11,463 nt of DNA from Vitreoscilla stercoraria DSM 513 (GCF_000382305.1 NZ_KB908042.1:1-11463); one strand, 5' to 3'. Positions 1 to 6,406 are shown, numbered from the stretch's first letter. Notes: generated from the sequence alone by a model not told the origin. A program made the numbers and translations.

Positions 1-1
1 T

Positions 2-250
2 GAACAGCAATGCTACTGTGCTAGCGGCCTCAATCTAGTGACAGCCGCGATCGTGTTGTGGAACACCGTCTACCTAGAAAGGGCTGTGAATGCGTTACGC
101 AGTCATGGACAAAATATCGATGATACTTTGCTGCAATACCTGTCCCCATTAGGCTGGGAACATATCAACCTAACCGGAGATTACCTCTGGCATAGCAACA
201 AAATCGGAGTGGGCAAGTTTAGGCCGTTAAAGCAATTACCTAAGCCTTAA
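2..250 (+). CDS. tnpA: Tn3-family transposase TnpA, C-terminal end (5' cut by window)
   Basis: This is the last 82 codons of a Tn3-family transposase, the large DDE enzyme (about 1000 residues) that cuts and joins the 38-bp ends during replicative transposition. The frame is open from the first base of the window, so the GTG at 38 is an internal valine and not a start. The run ASGLNLVTAAIVLWNTVYLE, followed by LSPLGWEHINLTGDYLW, is the family's conserved C-terminus. The position just before ASGLN, usually arginine, is cysteine here (TGT), one transition away from CGT. The stop codon lies inside the terminal repeat at 246-283, the normal arrangement at this end of Tn3-type elements. The catalytic residues lie further left, so I cannot tell whether the gene is intact. 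Family assignment is firm; the exact element is unknown. Confidence 0.93.
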   Translation, partial: EQQCYCASGLNLVTAAIVLWNTVYLERAVNALRSHGQNIDDTLLQYLSPLGWEHINLTGDYLWHSNKIGVGKFRPLKQLPKP

Positions 251-283
251 CGTACTTTAAATTCCGTTTTCTGAAGTGACCCC
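246..283 (+). mobile_element. Tn3-family 38-bp terminal repeat, tnpA-side end (copy A)
   Basis: Read on the minus strand from 283, this begins GGGGTCACTTCAGAAAACGG and ends AAAGTACGTTAAG. It matches the known Tn21/Tn3-type pattern of GGGGTC, then TCAGAAAACGGAA, then AAAGYACG. The GGGG tip faces right, so the transposon lies to the left with tnpA and thiC lies outside it. It overlaps the tnpA stop. A near-identical copy in the same orientation lies at 8335-8372 (35 of 38 identical). The next five bases, TTAAT, are the candidate target duplication. Confidence 0.9.
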
Positions 284-335
284 TTAATGGGCCGGATCAG
301 TAGAATCAAACATTCATCAATGGCGGCTTGCCGCC
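284..335 (+). repeat. Dispersed short repeat, copy A (interrupted by the Tn3-type end)
   Basis: Positions 284-326 match 10144-10186 without gaps at 36 of 43 bases (my count), from TTAATGGG through TTCATCAATGGCGG. Weaker similarity continues into the hairpin at 318-339. The corresponding copy at 10130 has 14 more bases on its left that are absent here, where the Tn3-type end begins instead. This suggests the transposon inserted into a repeat copy. What the repeat itself is remains unknown; an insertion-sequence end or an intergenic dispersed repeat would both fit. Confidence 0.55.
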
Positions 336-339
336 GTTG
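318..339 (-). terminator. GC-rich hairpin downstream of thiC, probable terminator
   Basis: A tight stem sits 43 bases past the thiC stop: CAACGGCGGC and GCCGCCATTG on the minus strand with a two-base loop, 10 pairs including one G-T. The following bases contain only a short T run (ATGAATGTTTGATT), so it is not a textbook intrinsic terminator. Outer bases AATCAAAC (304-311) and GTTTGATT (376-383) could pair around it. Position and stability make a thiC terminator the likeliest role. Confidence 0.5.
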
Positions 340-381
340 GCGGGGTGTGTGTGCAGCTTGGTTTACAGGCCGCTTGTTTGA

Positions 382-2184
382 TTAAATCAAGTCTTCCAAT
401 TGGGCTGCGTATTCGCGCACGTTTTGGGAGATTTTCATCGAGCAAAATTTGGGTCCACACATAGAGCAATAATGTGACGTTTTTTGCGCTTGCTTCGGTA
501 AGGTTTCATCGTGCATTTTGCGTGCCGTTTCCGGGTCTAGCGACAAATTGAATTGGTCTTCCCAACGGAATTCAAACCGCGCCTTGGACAAGGCATTGTC
601 ACGCACTTGCGCACCGGGGTGGCCTTTGGCCAAATCGGCGGCATGGGCGGCAATTTTGTAGGCCATCAAACCGTCTTTCACGTCTTGCTTATTCGGTAAA
701 CCCAAATGCTCTTTCGGGGTGACATAACACAACATGGCGGTGCCATACCAGGCGATGTTGGCAGCACCAATCGCACTGGTGATGTGGTCGTAACCGGGAG
801 CGATGTCGGTGGTGAGTGGCCCCAAGGTGTAGAACGGCGCTTCAAAACAGGTGGCCAATTGCTCGTCCATATTGGCGCGTATCATGTGCAAAGGCACGTG
901 GCCGGGGCCTTCTACCATCACTTGCACATCGTGTTGCCATGCACGTTGGGTCAATTCACCCAAGGTGCGCAACTCGCTGAATTGCGCCGCATCGTTGGCG
1001 TCTTGTAGGCAGCCGGGGCGCAAACCATCACCCAAGCTGAAGGCCACATCGTAAGTTTTCATGATGTCGCAAATGTCGTCGAAATGCTCGTACAAGAAGT
1101 TTTGCTTGCCATGCGACAAACACCACTGCGCCATGATGGAGCCACCGCGTGAGACAATGCCGGTTAAGCGTTTGGCGGTTAAGGGCACGTATTCCAACAA
1201 CACGCCGGCGTGGATGGTGAAATAGTCCACGCCTTGTTCGGCCTGTTCAATCAAGGTGTCGCGGAACAATTCCCATGTCAAATCTTCGGCTACGCCATGT
1301 ACTTTTTCCAAGGCTTGGTAAATCGGCACCGTGCCCACAGGCACAGGTGCGTTACGGATGATCCATTCGCGCGTTTCGTGGATGTTTTTGCCAGTAGACA
1401 AATCCATGATGGTATCGGCACCCCAACGCGTGGCCCACGTCATTTTCGCCACTTCTTCATCTATGGACGAGCCCAGTGCCGAATTGCCGATGTTGGCATT
1501 CACTTTCACCAAGAAGTTGCGCCCGATGATCATCGGTTCGGTTTCGGGGTGGTTGATGTTATTGGGGATGATGGCGCGACCGGCAGCCACTTCTTGGCGC
1601 ACAAATTCTGGCGTGATGTCAGCAGGAATGAGCGCTCCCAAAGGCTGACCGGCATGTTGCTGCTGCAACACTGCATCGCGCACTTGGTAACGGTGCATGT
1701 TTTCACGGATGGCGATGAATTCCATCTCGGGGGTGATGATGCCTTGTTTGGCATAGTGCATTTGGGTGACGTTTTTACCGGCTTGGGCGCGACGCGGCAA
1801 ACGCAAGTGTTCAAAGCGAATGTCGTCCAAGGCATTGTTGGCCAAGCGTTCGCGGCCGTAAGCCGACGATTGTGCATCCAATTGCTCGGTGTCGCCACGG
1901 GCGTCTATCCATGCAGCACGCAGTGCTGGCAAGCCTTGTTGCAAGTCTATGCTGACTTCGGGATCGGTGTAAGCGCCTGAAGTGTCGTAGACCAAGACAG
2001 GTTCGTTTTTGCCGCCGCCCAAATGTTCAGGTGTGTCGGCCAAATGAATGGCGCGCATGGGCACACGGACATTGGCTTGCGAAACGATGACATAGTGTTT
2101 CTGTGAGTTGGGGAAGGCGAATTGGTGGGAGGTGGTTTCCGTGGCCGCAGACAAGCACGGCGTGATGGTAATGTGTTGATTCAT
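382..2184 (-). CDS. thiC: Phosphomethylpyrimidine synthase ThiC
   Basis: Radical-SAM enzyme of thiamine biosynthesis that rearranges 5-aminoimidazole ribonucleotide into hydroxymethylpyrimidine phosphate in the cytoplasm. The 600-residue product is full length. It carries the family runs VYDTSGAYTDP, MEFIAIREN, RWGADTIMDLSTG, SRGGSIMAQW, GDGLRPG and EGPGHVPL, and ends with the [4Fe-4S] motif CxxCxxxxC at about C573, C576 and C581 (CSMCGPKFC). I start it at the ATG at 2184 (MNQHITIT) because the longer GTG frame from 2301 begins inside the TPP riboswitch and its extra 39 residues do not resemble ThiC. The Shine-Dalgarno is weak (AAGG about 11 bases upstream). Expression is expected to be repressed by TPP through the riboswitch. 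It stands alone here, with no other thi gene in view, and is the only clear housekeeping gene in the window. Confidence 0.98.
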   Translation of the reverse strand: MNQHITITPCLSAATETTSHQFAFPNSQKHYVIVSQANVRVPMRAIHLADTPEHLGGGKNEPVLVYDTSGAYTDPEVSIDLQQGLPALRAAWIDARGDTEQLDAQSSAYGRERLANNALDDIRFEHLRLPRRAQAGKNVTQMHYAKQGIITPEMEFIAIRENMHRYQVRDAVLQQQHAGQPLGALIPADITPEFVRQEVAAGRAIIPNNINHPETEPMIIGRNFLVKVNANIGNSALGSSIDEEVAKMTWATRWGADTIMDLSTGKNIHETREWIIRNAPVPVGTVPIYQALEKVHGVAEDLTWELFRDTLIEQAEQGVDYFTIHAGVLLEYVPLTAKRLTGIVSRGGSIMAQWCLSHGKQNFLYEHFDDICDIMKTYDVAFSLGDGLRPGCLQDANDAAQFSELRTLGELTQRAWQHDVQVMVEGPGHVPLHMIRANMDEQLATCFEAPFYTLGPLTTDIAPGYDHITSAIGAANIAWYGTAMLCYVTPKEHLGLPNKQDVKDGLMAYKIAAHAADLAKGHPGAQVRDNALSKARFEFRWEDQFNLSLDPETARKMHDETLPKQAQKTSHYCSMCGPKFCSMKISQNVREYAAQLEDLI

Positions 2185-2299
2185 ACACTTAGCCTTATGT
2201 AACGTGGTGAATGAATCAAGCTCACGCAACATCAAGACATGTGCAGACACACAAGGCGCATAAGCGGTCTGTAAACACATGAAATAAAGAAGCTGCGTC

Positions 2300-2393
2300 A
2301 CTTGATTCCTACGCTGGTACTAACCAGATCAGGTTCAACGGCATCCGCATTTTTGATGCGATCTCAGCTTGCAACACAAGCACGCCGTCAAGT
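2300..2393 (-). promoter_or_regulatory. TPP riboswitch (THI element) upstream of thiC
   Basis: Read on the minus strand, the stretch holds the two diagnostic TPP-aptamer blocks: GCAAGCTGAGATCG, which has the CUGAGA core, and TTGAACCTGATCTGGTTAGT followed by ACCAGCGTAGGAA. The closing helix P1 is visible as ACTTGA (2393-2388) with TCAAGT (2305-2300), and GCTTG pairs with CAAGC in the pyrimidine-sensing arm. About 115 bases separate the aptamer from the thiC ATG and would hold the expression platform. I could not find a clear terminator with a T-run there, so control at translation initiation is at least as likely. Nothing codes in 2394-2486, which probably contains the thiC promoter, but I could not place it. 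Confidence 0.95.
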
Positions 2394-2486
2394 CGACAGG
2401 TGGCAGTGTAGGGGCTGGCGCGGCTTTTGTCCAGTTTCTCAGGCAGGTTCTGTCGCATTAAGAGCAATGCCTGCTAATATGGGCTT

Positions 2487-2936
2487 TCATCTTCCAAATA
2501 ATGGTGACTGAAATGGGCATCGTTCAGCAATCGTTCCAACGCTGACCGTTTTCGATACGTCTTTAAGCAATTTGGACCAAACCATGTTGTTTCGGCGCAG
2601 TAAACCCAATGAAGTATATTGTTGTCTTAACTCAATCATGCGCTTGACGATGGCTGCTTGTTTGCCATTGTTTTGATTCAGTATCAGTTGTCTATCTTCA
2701 GTAAACACATAAGGTACGGTTTGTTTCCAATACAATTCCACAAACTTTTCGGCTATTTCATGGTATTGCAGAGTGAGACTGTCACCAGTGGACTGGCCTT
2801 TTTCAATTGCCAAACGACTGAGGCTGATGAGTAAAGCAAATTTGTAAGTGCTACTAAAGCTACTTGACTGTAAAAGGAGCTGAATGTTTTTCAAAAATTG
2901 CAGTTGCTCAGAGGCAGAGGGAATGGAATTAACCAT
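2487..2936 (-). pseudogene. Truncated HNH-endonuclease-type protein (N-terminal half only)
   Basis: The first ~133 residues (PSASEQLQFLKNIQLLLQ, TYKFALLISLSRLAIEKG, IAEKFVELYWKQTVPY, NNGKQAAIVKRM) resemble, from memory, the N-terminal domain of a family of HNH endonucleases often found beside a small SAM methyltransferase. Full members are much longer and carry the HNH motif at the C-terminus. None is present here. After about 2540 the frame runs into unrelated DNA (GTIAERCPFQSPLFGR) and stops within sequence bordering the thiC leader, so the gene seems cut by a deletion or rearrangement. The ATG overlaps the methyltransferase stop by 8 bases (ATGGTTAA), which indicates translational coupling in a two-gene operon. 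Without the nuclease domain it should not cut DNA. The family call is moderately sure, the truncation rather more so. Confidence 0.6.
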
Positions 2937-3513
2937 GTTTTTTCCACAGTAAGTTGAGCCATTTTTCGCTGCGTTCAGGTCTTTGATCGATGCTTAACCA
3001 TTGTTGCAACAATGCAATGTCTGGGTATTGCTGTAACAATGCCTCAGCTTGTGTTTCATTTAAGTCCGTAAACATCCGCCCATTGTGCTCTCGATCCTGA
3101 TTGCCATATTTGAAGGACATGTATAATACTCCATTGGGCTTCAAAGCCTGAATCAGTTTCAGTACCACTTCGAATAAACGAGGGCGTTCACAATGCAATA
3201 AGGATGCACAAGCCCAAATGCCATCATAAACAGCATCCTCTTCTAAATCATAGAAGCTTTGATGCCTCACCTTGATGCCAGTAAGGGCTGAGGCATGTTT
3301 TACCAGTTCTTCTGAAGAATCGATTGCCTCAACTTGGTAACCAAGGCGTTTGAATGCCAATGTGTCTCTACCAGAACCACAACCAACATCCAAGATACGA
3401 GCGTTTTCAGATAAATTTGTCAAAAACGGCTCATACAAGCGTTCCATCTCCACCGCAAACGTGGTGGAGATGAATTCGTTAGCATGTTGGTTGTAATAAT
3501 CGTCGGTGGTCAT
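2929..3513 (-). CDS. Class I SAM-dependent methyltransferase, partner of the HNH-type gene
   Basis: A 194-residue Rossmann methyltransferase of the small-molecule type (TehB/UbiE-like fold). Motif I is ILDVGCGSGRDT at residues 40-51, the ribose-binding acid is D65 in VEAIDSS, the motif IV region is DGIWACASLLH at 97-107, and KPNGVLYMSFK at 125-135 forms the post-motif strand. There is no DPPY/NPPY signature, so nothing in it marks a typical DNA adenine or cytosine-N4 methylase; the substrate is unknown. It lies upstream of, and overlaps by 8 bases, the truncated HNH-type gene. It is divergent from fic across a 216-base gap, and its start at 3513 has no clear Shine-Dalgarno. The methylase appears intact although its nuclease partner is broken, a common outcome when restriction-like modules decay, but calling this restriction-modification is inference. 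Confidence 0.82.
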   Translation of the reverse strand: MTTDDYYNQHANEFISTTFAVEMERLYEPFLTNLSENARILDVGCGSGRDTLAFKRLGYQVEAIDSSEELVKHASALTGIKVRHQSFYDLEEDAVYDGIWACASLLHCERPRLFEVVLKLIQALKPNGVLYMSFKYGNQDREHNGRMFTDLNETQAEALLQQYPDIALLQQWLSIDQRPERSEKWLNLLWKKHG

Positions 3514-3529
3514 TGCGATAGGTGAATTG

Positions 3530-3588
3530 AATAAACCACTTCAGTCTACAAGAAAATATTGATGAATAGCCATTCAAAATGGTTTATT
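3530..3588 (-). repeat. Inverted repeat in the methyltransferase-fic intergenic region
   Basis: AATAAACCA at 3530-3538 pairs perfectly with TGGTTTATT at 3580-3588, and a smaller CCATT/AATGG lies just inside the right arm (3570-3582). It sits 17 bases upstream of the methyltransferase start, where that gene's promoter should be. It may be an operator or a chance AT-rich structure; no terminator-like T-run follows it. Confidence 0.4.
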
Positions 3589-3665
3589 AATATTAGCTTG
3601 ATACATTTATTTCATGTTGGAACATTTTCTTCTTTGTAAATGGGTGATCTATTTATTAAATATTT

Positions 3666-3705
3666 GGCTCATATTTTGAGCCGAATATGCGATATAATCG
3701 GCTCA
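3666..3705 (+). promoter_or_regulatory. fic promoter with triple GGCTCA/TGAGCC operator-like motif
   Basis: A perfect -10 hexamer TATAAT lies at 3693-3698, 32 bases before the fic ATG; no good -35 is visible. The motif GGCTCA occurs at 3666-3671, its complement TGAGCC at 3677-3682, and GGCTCA again at 3700-3705. The first pair forms a palindrome with a 5-base spacer across the -35 zone, and the third copy lies just past the -10. This is the geometry of a repressor operator. The winged-helix domain at the end of Fic makes autoregulation a reasonable guess. Confidence 0.6.
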
Positions 3706-3729
3706 CTGTATTTGAAGAAAGCAATCAAA

Positions 3730-4845
3730 ATGATCCAATGGATTTGGCAGTATCCCAACTGGCCAAACTTTACTTGGCATCAAGTTGATATCGCGCCCGA
3801 GCTTGTGAAAGCACATCGCTTGGTCGGTTATATCAATGGCCGCTATCAAGAAAGTCCAGATTTAGGCCAGCATGTGTTGGATGCCCTGTTAATCAACCTT
3901 TTATCCTCTTCAGCCATTGAAAATGAGCGCTTGAATGCGCAATCGGTGCGTTCTTCTTTGGCCAGACGTTTGGGTATCAGCGAAGACCAACCTTATCCTC
4001 ACAACGAACGTTCTGAAGGTCTGGCTGACATCATGATGGATGTGTTGACTGAACCGAAGCGAGAGTTAAGTTTAGAACGTTTGTTGCAATGGCATTCGTG
4101 GTTATTCCCTACATTGGGTATTTTCAATGCTGATTTGAAAGTGGGTAGTTTAAGAGGTGATGAAATCATGCAAGTGGTTTCAGGCCGCTTGGATACGCCA
4201 ACAGTACATTATGAGGCACCGCCTCGATTGGGTTTGGAACAGCGTTTGAATGAATTCATTAGTTGGTTTAATCAAAGTCATACTGATACCAGCTTGGATC
4301 CAATTATTCGAGCGGGCATGGTGCATTTGTGGTTTGTGACCTTACATCCATTTGAAGATGGGAATGGTCGTTTGACTCGCACATTAACTGATTTAGCTTT
4401 GACGCAAATGGATGCGCAAAGCATTCGTTTGTATGCCATGTCCGCCACCATTTTAGAACATCGGGCGGATTACTATCGTATCTTGGAGCAAACGCAGAAA
4501 AGTGGTTTGGATATCACACCATGGCTGATATGGTTTGTGGAACGCTTTATTGAAGCGTTAGAGCAAGTGCAAAACAAAATTGCCTTAACACAGCATAGAG
4601 CTTTATTTTGGCAAAAACATGCCATGCATTCATTACGCCCAGAACAAATCAAGGTATTGAATCGGTTATTAGAAGGTGGTCAGGATGACTTCCCTGAAGG
4701 CATCAGCGCATCGCAATATCAAAAAGTAAGCAAAGTCAGTAAAGCAACAGCCACTCGACATTTGGCTGAACTGCTAGACAATGGGTGTTTGACTAAAGCT
4801 GATGGTAGTGGGCGAAATACTCGCTATTTTATTAAGAGTGAATGA
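3730..4845 (+). CDS. Fic family protein (DUF4172-Fic-winged helix), AMP-transferase type
   Basis: A 371-residue Fic protein. Fic enzymes usually transfer AMP from ATP to a hydroxyl on a target protein. The N-terminus (IQWIWQYPNWPNFTW) is the DUF4172 domain that precedes Fic in this class. An inhibitory helix motif (S/T)xxxE(G/N) is present as SSAIEN, near residues 60-65. The catalytic loop HPFEDGNGRLTR (206-217) is complete, and the C-terminus from about 323 (ISASQYQKVSKVSKATATRH) is a winged helix that should bind DNA. I start at the ATG at 3730, because the DUF4172 pattern begins there and the longer frame from 3640 would cross the promoter. The Shine-Dalgarno is weak (GAAGAAAG). No antitoxin is adjacent; the inhibitory helix is in cis, so the protein probably restrains itself. 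The target is unknown. Confidence 0.93.
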   Translation: MIQWIWQYPNWPNFTWHQVDIAPELVKAHRLVGYINGRYQESPDLGQHVLDALLINLLSSSAIENERLNAQSVRSSLARRLGISEDQPYPHNERSEGLADIMMDVLTEPKRELSLERLLQWHSWLFPTLGIFNADLKVGSLRGDEIMQVVSGRLDTPTVHYEAPPRLGLEQRLNEFISWFNQSHTDTSLDPIIRAGMVHLWFVTLHPFEDGNGRLTRTLTDLALTQMDAQSIRLYAMSATILEHRADYYRILEQTQKSGLDITPWLIWFVERFIEALEQVQNKIALTQHRALFWQKHAMHSLRPEQIKVLNRLLEGGQDDFPEGISASQYQKVSKVSKATATRHLAELLDNGCLTKADGSGRNTRYFIKSE

Positions 4846-4909
4846 TGGGGTATGTATCAAGCTTGTTTATTGGAGGACACGCCCTAATTCTCTTTGAAAG
4901 GTCAAAATC

Positions 4910-5041
4910 ATGACAAAAAAGAGCATTCGCCGTCATTCAGATGAATTCAAACAAGAAATGTTTGATTTGGTGTTGAAACAAGGTTATTCAGTGGTAGATG
5001 CTGCTCAGGCAGTCGGTACTACCAGCATTAAAAAAACTTAA
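4910..5041 (+). pseudogene. IS3-family orfA remnant (N-terminal 40 codons)
   Basis: A 43-codon frame, MTKKSIRRHSDEFKQEMFDL followed by VLKQGYSVVDAAQAVGTTSI and KKT, matches the start of IS3-family OrfA proteins, whose N-terminal helix-turn-helix binds the element's ends. An intact OrfA is about 90-110 residues. Homology ends near 5031 and the frame closes at once, exactly where the higBA promoter region begins, so the rest of orfA and all of orfB are gone. The upstream bases 4846-4909 (with GGAGGACACGCCC) probably contain the element's left end, but I could not fix the terminal repeat. Confidence 0.75.
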
Positions 5042-5044
5042 ATA

Positions 5045-5074
5045 TTTACTTAATGTATCGCCATGAGATACAAT
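5045..5074 (+). promoter_or_regulatory. higBA promoter and operator
   Basis: A -10 hexamer TACAAT lies at 5069-5074 and a poor -35 (TTTACT) at 5045-5050, spacing 18. The palindrome GTATC (5055-5059) with GATAC (5067-5071) fills the spacer and touches the -10, the usual place for a HigA or HigBA-complex operator. Only 22 bases separate the -10 from the higB ATG, so the leader is short. Confidence 0.5.
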
Positions 5075-5096
5075 TAGTAAAAATTTGGGCATTCTC

Positions 5097-5375
5097 ATGA
5101 TTTTAAGTTTTAAGCATAAGGGTTTGGAAAAGTTCTTTACCACAGGAAGTAAAGCTGGCATACAAGCTTCACATGCACCTAAATTAGGCCGAATTTTGGC
5201 AAGATTGAACAGTACTAAGGAAGTAAATGACATGAATCTTCCTGGATGGGATTTACATCCTTTAGTCGGCAATCTCAAAGATCACTGGAGTGTCAAAGTA
5301 AATGGTAATTGGCGTGTCACTTTTAAGATTGAAAATGGCCATGCTGAAATTGTTGATTACCAAGATTATCACTGA
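5097..5375 (+). CDS. higB: HigB toxin, RelE-superfamily mRNA interferase
   Basis: A 92-residue HigB. Family members cleave mRNA on the ribosome and are held inactive by HigA. The whole family pattern is visible: FKHKGLEKFFTTGSKAGIQ at the N-terminus, NLPGWDLHPL in the middle, and WSVKVNGNWRVTFKIENG followed by AEIVDYQDYH at the end, which forms the active-site sheet and the C-terminal histidine. I choose ATG 5097 (MILSFKHK) over the TTG at 5085, since homologues start with MI(L/I)SF. The toxin precedes the antitoxin, the hallmark order of hig loci; the gap to higA is 14 bases. It begins directly after an IS3 remnant, so the module may have come with a rearrangement. No inactivating change is seen. 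Confidence 0.93.
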   Translation: MILSFKHKGLEKFFTTGSKAGIQASHAPKLGRILARLNSTKEVNDMNLPGWDLHPLVGNLKDHWSVKVNGNWRVTFKIENGHAEIVDYQDYH

Positions 5376-5389
5376 TAAGGAGTGTGATT

Positions 5390-5692
5390 ATGCGTATGTA
5401 TAACCCGCCTCATCCAGCAGAAGTCATCAAAGAAGACATTTTGCCTGAACTGGGCTTAAGCGTGACAGCAGCAGCCAAACAACTCGGTGTCAGTCGAGTG
5501 GCTCTTTCACGAGTAGTAAATGGCAAAGCAGCAATCAGTGCAGATATGGCTTTACGACTGCATCTTTGGTTGGGAGAGAATAGTCCGAGTGCTGAAAGTT
5601 GGTTACATCAACAAGCGGACTATGATTTATGGCTTGCTTCACAAAAAGGTTTACCAGACGTACAACCTGCATTATCTATTTTGTCGCATTAA
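5390..5692 (+). CDS. higA: HigA antitoxin, XRE-type helix-turn-helix
   Basis: A 100-residue antitoxin that binds HigB and represses the operon. The opening MRMYNPPHPAEVIKE is typical of the family. The helix-turn-helix covers about residues 24-47 (SVTAAAKQLGVSRVALSRVV), and WLHQQADYDLWLA at 71-83 is the conserved C-terminal helix. A good Shine-Dalgarno AAGGAG at 5377-5382 sits 7 bases before the ATG at 5390, which decides that start over the GTG at 5384 and ATG 5396. It has a stronger ribosome site than higB, as expected for an antitoxin made in excess. The module is followed by a hairpin shared with the convergent recombinase gene. Confidence 0.93.
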   Translation: MRMYNPPHPAEVIKEDILPELGLSVTAAAKQLGVSRVALSRVVNGKAAISADMALRLHLWLGENSPSAESWLHQQADYDLWLASQKGLPDVQPALSILSH

Positions 5693-5694
5693 AC

Positions 5695-5730
5695 TATAGG
5701 CTTCAATGATTTACAATATTTAAGCCTATA
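5695..5730. terminator. Hairpin between convergent higA and recombinase genes
   Basis: TATAGGCTT (5695-5703) and AAGCCTATA (5722-5730) form a perfect 9-pair stem with an 18-base loop, starting 2 bases after the higA stop. T-rich sequence follows on the right (TTCATTATTATG). It probably acts as a terminator for higBA and perhaps in both directions. The stem is AT-rich and the loop long, so it would be weak. Confidence 0.45.
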
Positions 5731-5765
5731 TTCATTATTATGTAACTTTGAAAAGCTTTGTAATA

Positions 5766-6368
5766 TTACATGCTTTTAGCGACTCGATAGACCGTCGCAA
5801 CACCACAATCAACAGCTTTGGCAATTTCCTCTTTGGTCATGTTATTGGCTGCCAATAGCTGCTTGATGCGGTTGTGCTTGGCCAAATTGGCTTTTTTACC
5901 GGTTGGTTTGTAACCAGAGCGTTGCAAACCTTGAATAATACGTTCTCGGCGTTTTTCATTGTCCAATCTTGCCATCGTAGCCAATAAATCAATCAGCATG
6001 TTGTTGATTAATTCTAAAAGTGATGTGGTAATGGTATCGTTGTGCTTATTAATCTGCATATGAGTGGTGGGCAAGTCTGACACGATAAGGCGCAAACCCT
6101 TGTCTTTGATTTGTTGCTTCAGAATTTCAAAGTCAGATTGCTGTAAACGAGACAAGCGATCAACGGATTCAATCATTAGAATATCACCAGGCAGGGATTC
6201 ACTTAACAATTGATTTAAGATGGGACGATTGAGTTTGGTGCCACTTTCATTTTCAATGTAAGCGACATATTCAGAACCATAATTTTGGCTAAATTGAATT
6301 AAACCAGCCAATGCTCTTTGGGCATCTTGTTCTTTGGTTGAAGCACGGACATAAATACGAATGATCAT
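5766..6368 (-). CDS. Small serine recombinase (resolvase/invertase family)
   Basis: A 200-residue site-specific recombinase. The catalytic serine is S10 in YVRASTKEQDA with R8 beside it. A second active-site block ESVDRLSR occupies 67-74, LIVSDLPTTH lies at 94-103, the long dimer helix spans about 113-150, and a Hin-like helix-turn-helix ends the protein (MTKEEIAKAVDCGVATVYRV). All key residues are present, so it should be active. The product resembles resolvases carried by plasmids and Tn3-type transposons; it could resolve cointegrates of an element whose end is the repeat at 8335-8372. It is convergent with higBA and divergent from hipBA. There is no Shine-Dalgarno before the ATG at 6368, and a perfect palindrome lies 18 bases upstream of it. 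Whether it works as resolvase or invertase cannot be told from sequence. Confidence 0.9.
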   Translation of the reverse strand: MIIRIYVRASTKEQDAQRALAGLIQFSQNYGSEYVAYIENESGTKLNRPILNQLLSESLPGDILMIESVDRLSRLQQSDFEILKQQIKDKGLRLIVSDLPTTHMQINKHNDTITTSLLELINNMLIDLLATMARLDNEKRRERIIQGLQRSGYKPTGKKANLAKHNRIKQLLAANNMTKEEIAKAVDCGVATVYRVAKSM

Positions 6369-6386
6369 GGTAATTTTTTATTATTA

Positions 6387-6406
6387 ATACTAATTTAAAT
6401 TAGTAT
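6387..6406. repeat. 20-bp perfect palindrome upstream of the recombinase gene
   Basis: ATACTAATTTAAATTAGTAT reads the same on both strands. It lies 18 bases before the recombinase ATG and overlaps a minus-strand -10 candidate TATACT (6407-6402). It could be an operator or the crossover half-sites of the recombinase's own site. Its AT-only core is compatible with a serine-resolvase crossover dinucleotide, but no defined res consensus is recognisable. Confidence 0.55.

Noticed and set aside
706..1980. Plus-strand open frames inside thiC (706-1008, 851-1054, 1210-1980, 1331-1648) and the minus-strand frame 1530-1898
   Set aside because: They overlap a strongly conserved thiC in other frames and have no recognisable protein pattern; they are shadows.
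2185..2301. Longer thiC frame beginning with GTG at 2301
   Set aside because: Those 39 codons overlap the riboswitch edge and expression platform and have no ThiC resemblance; the ATG at 2184 fits the family start.
2401..2425. GTGTAGGGGCTGG on the plus strand as a second TPP-like element
   Set aside because: It resembles only the last few bases of the aptamer, with no CUGAGA block or closing stem.
2302..2511. Plus-strand frame of 69 codons across the riboswitch
   Set aside because: It is antisense to the TPP aptamer and thiC leader, with no family resemblance.
3640..3729. 30-codon N-terminal extension of Fic from ATG 3640
   Set aside because: It crosses the TATAAT box and operator-like motifs, and the DUF4172 pattern begins at the ATG at 3730.
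4988..5278. Minus-strand frame opposite higB, and similar frames opposite hipA (7285-7695) and over the hipB-hipA overlap (6933-7115)
   Set aside because: They are antisense to well-supported toxin-antitoxin genes and lack family features.
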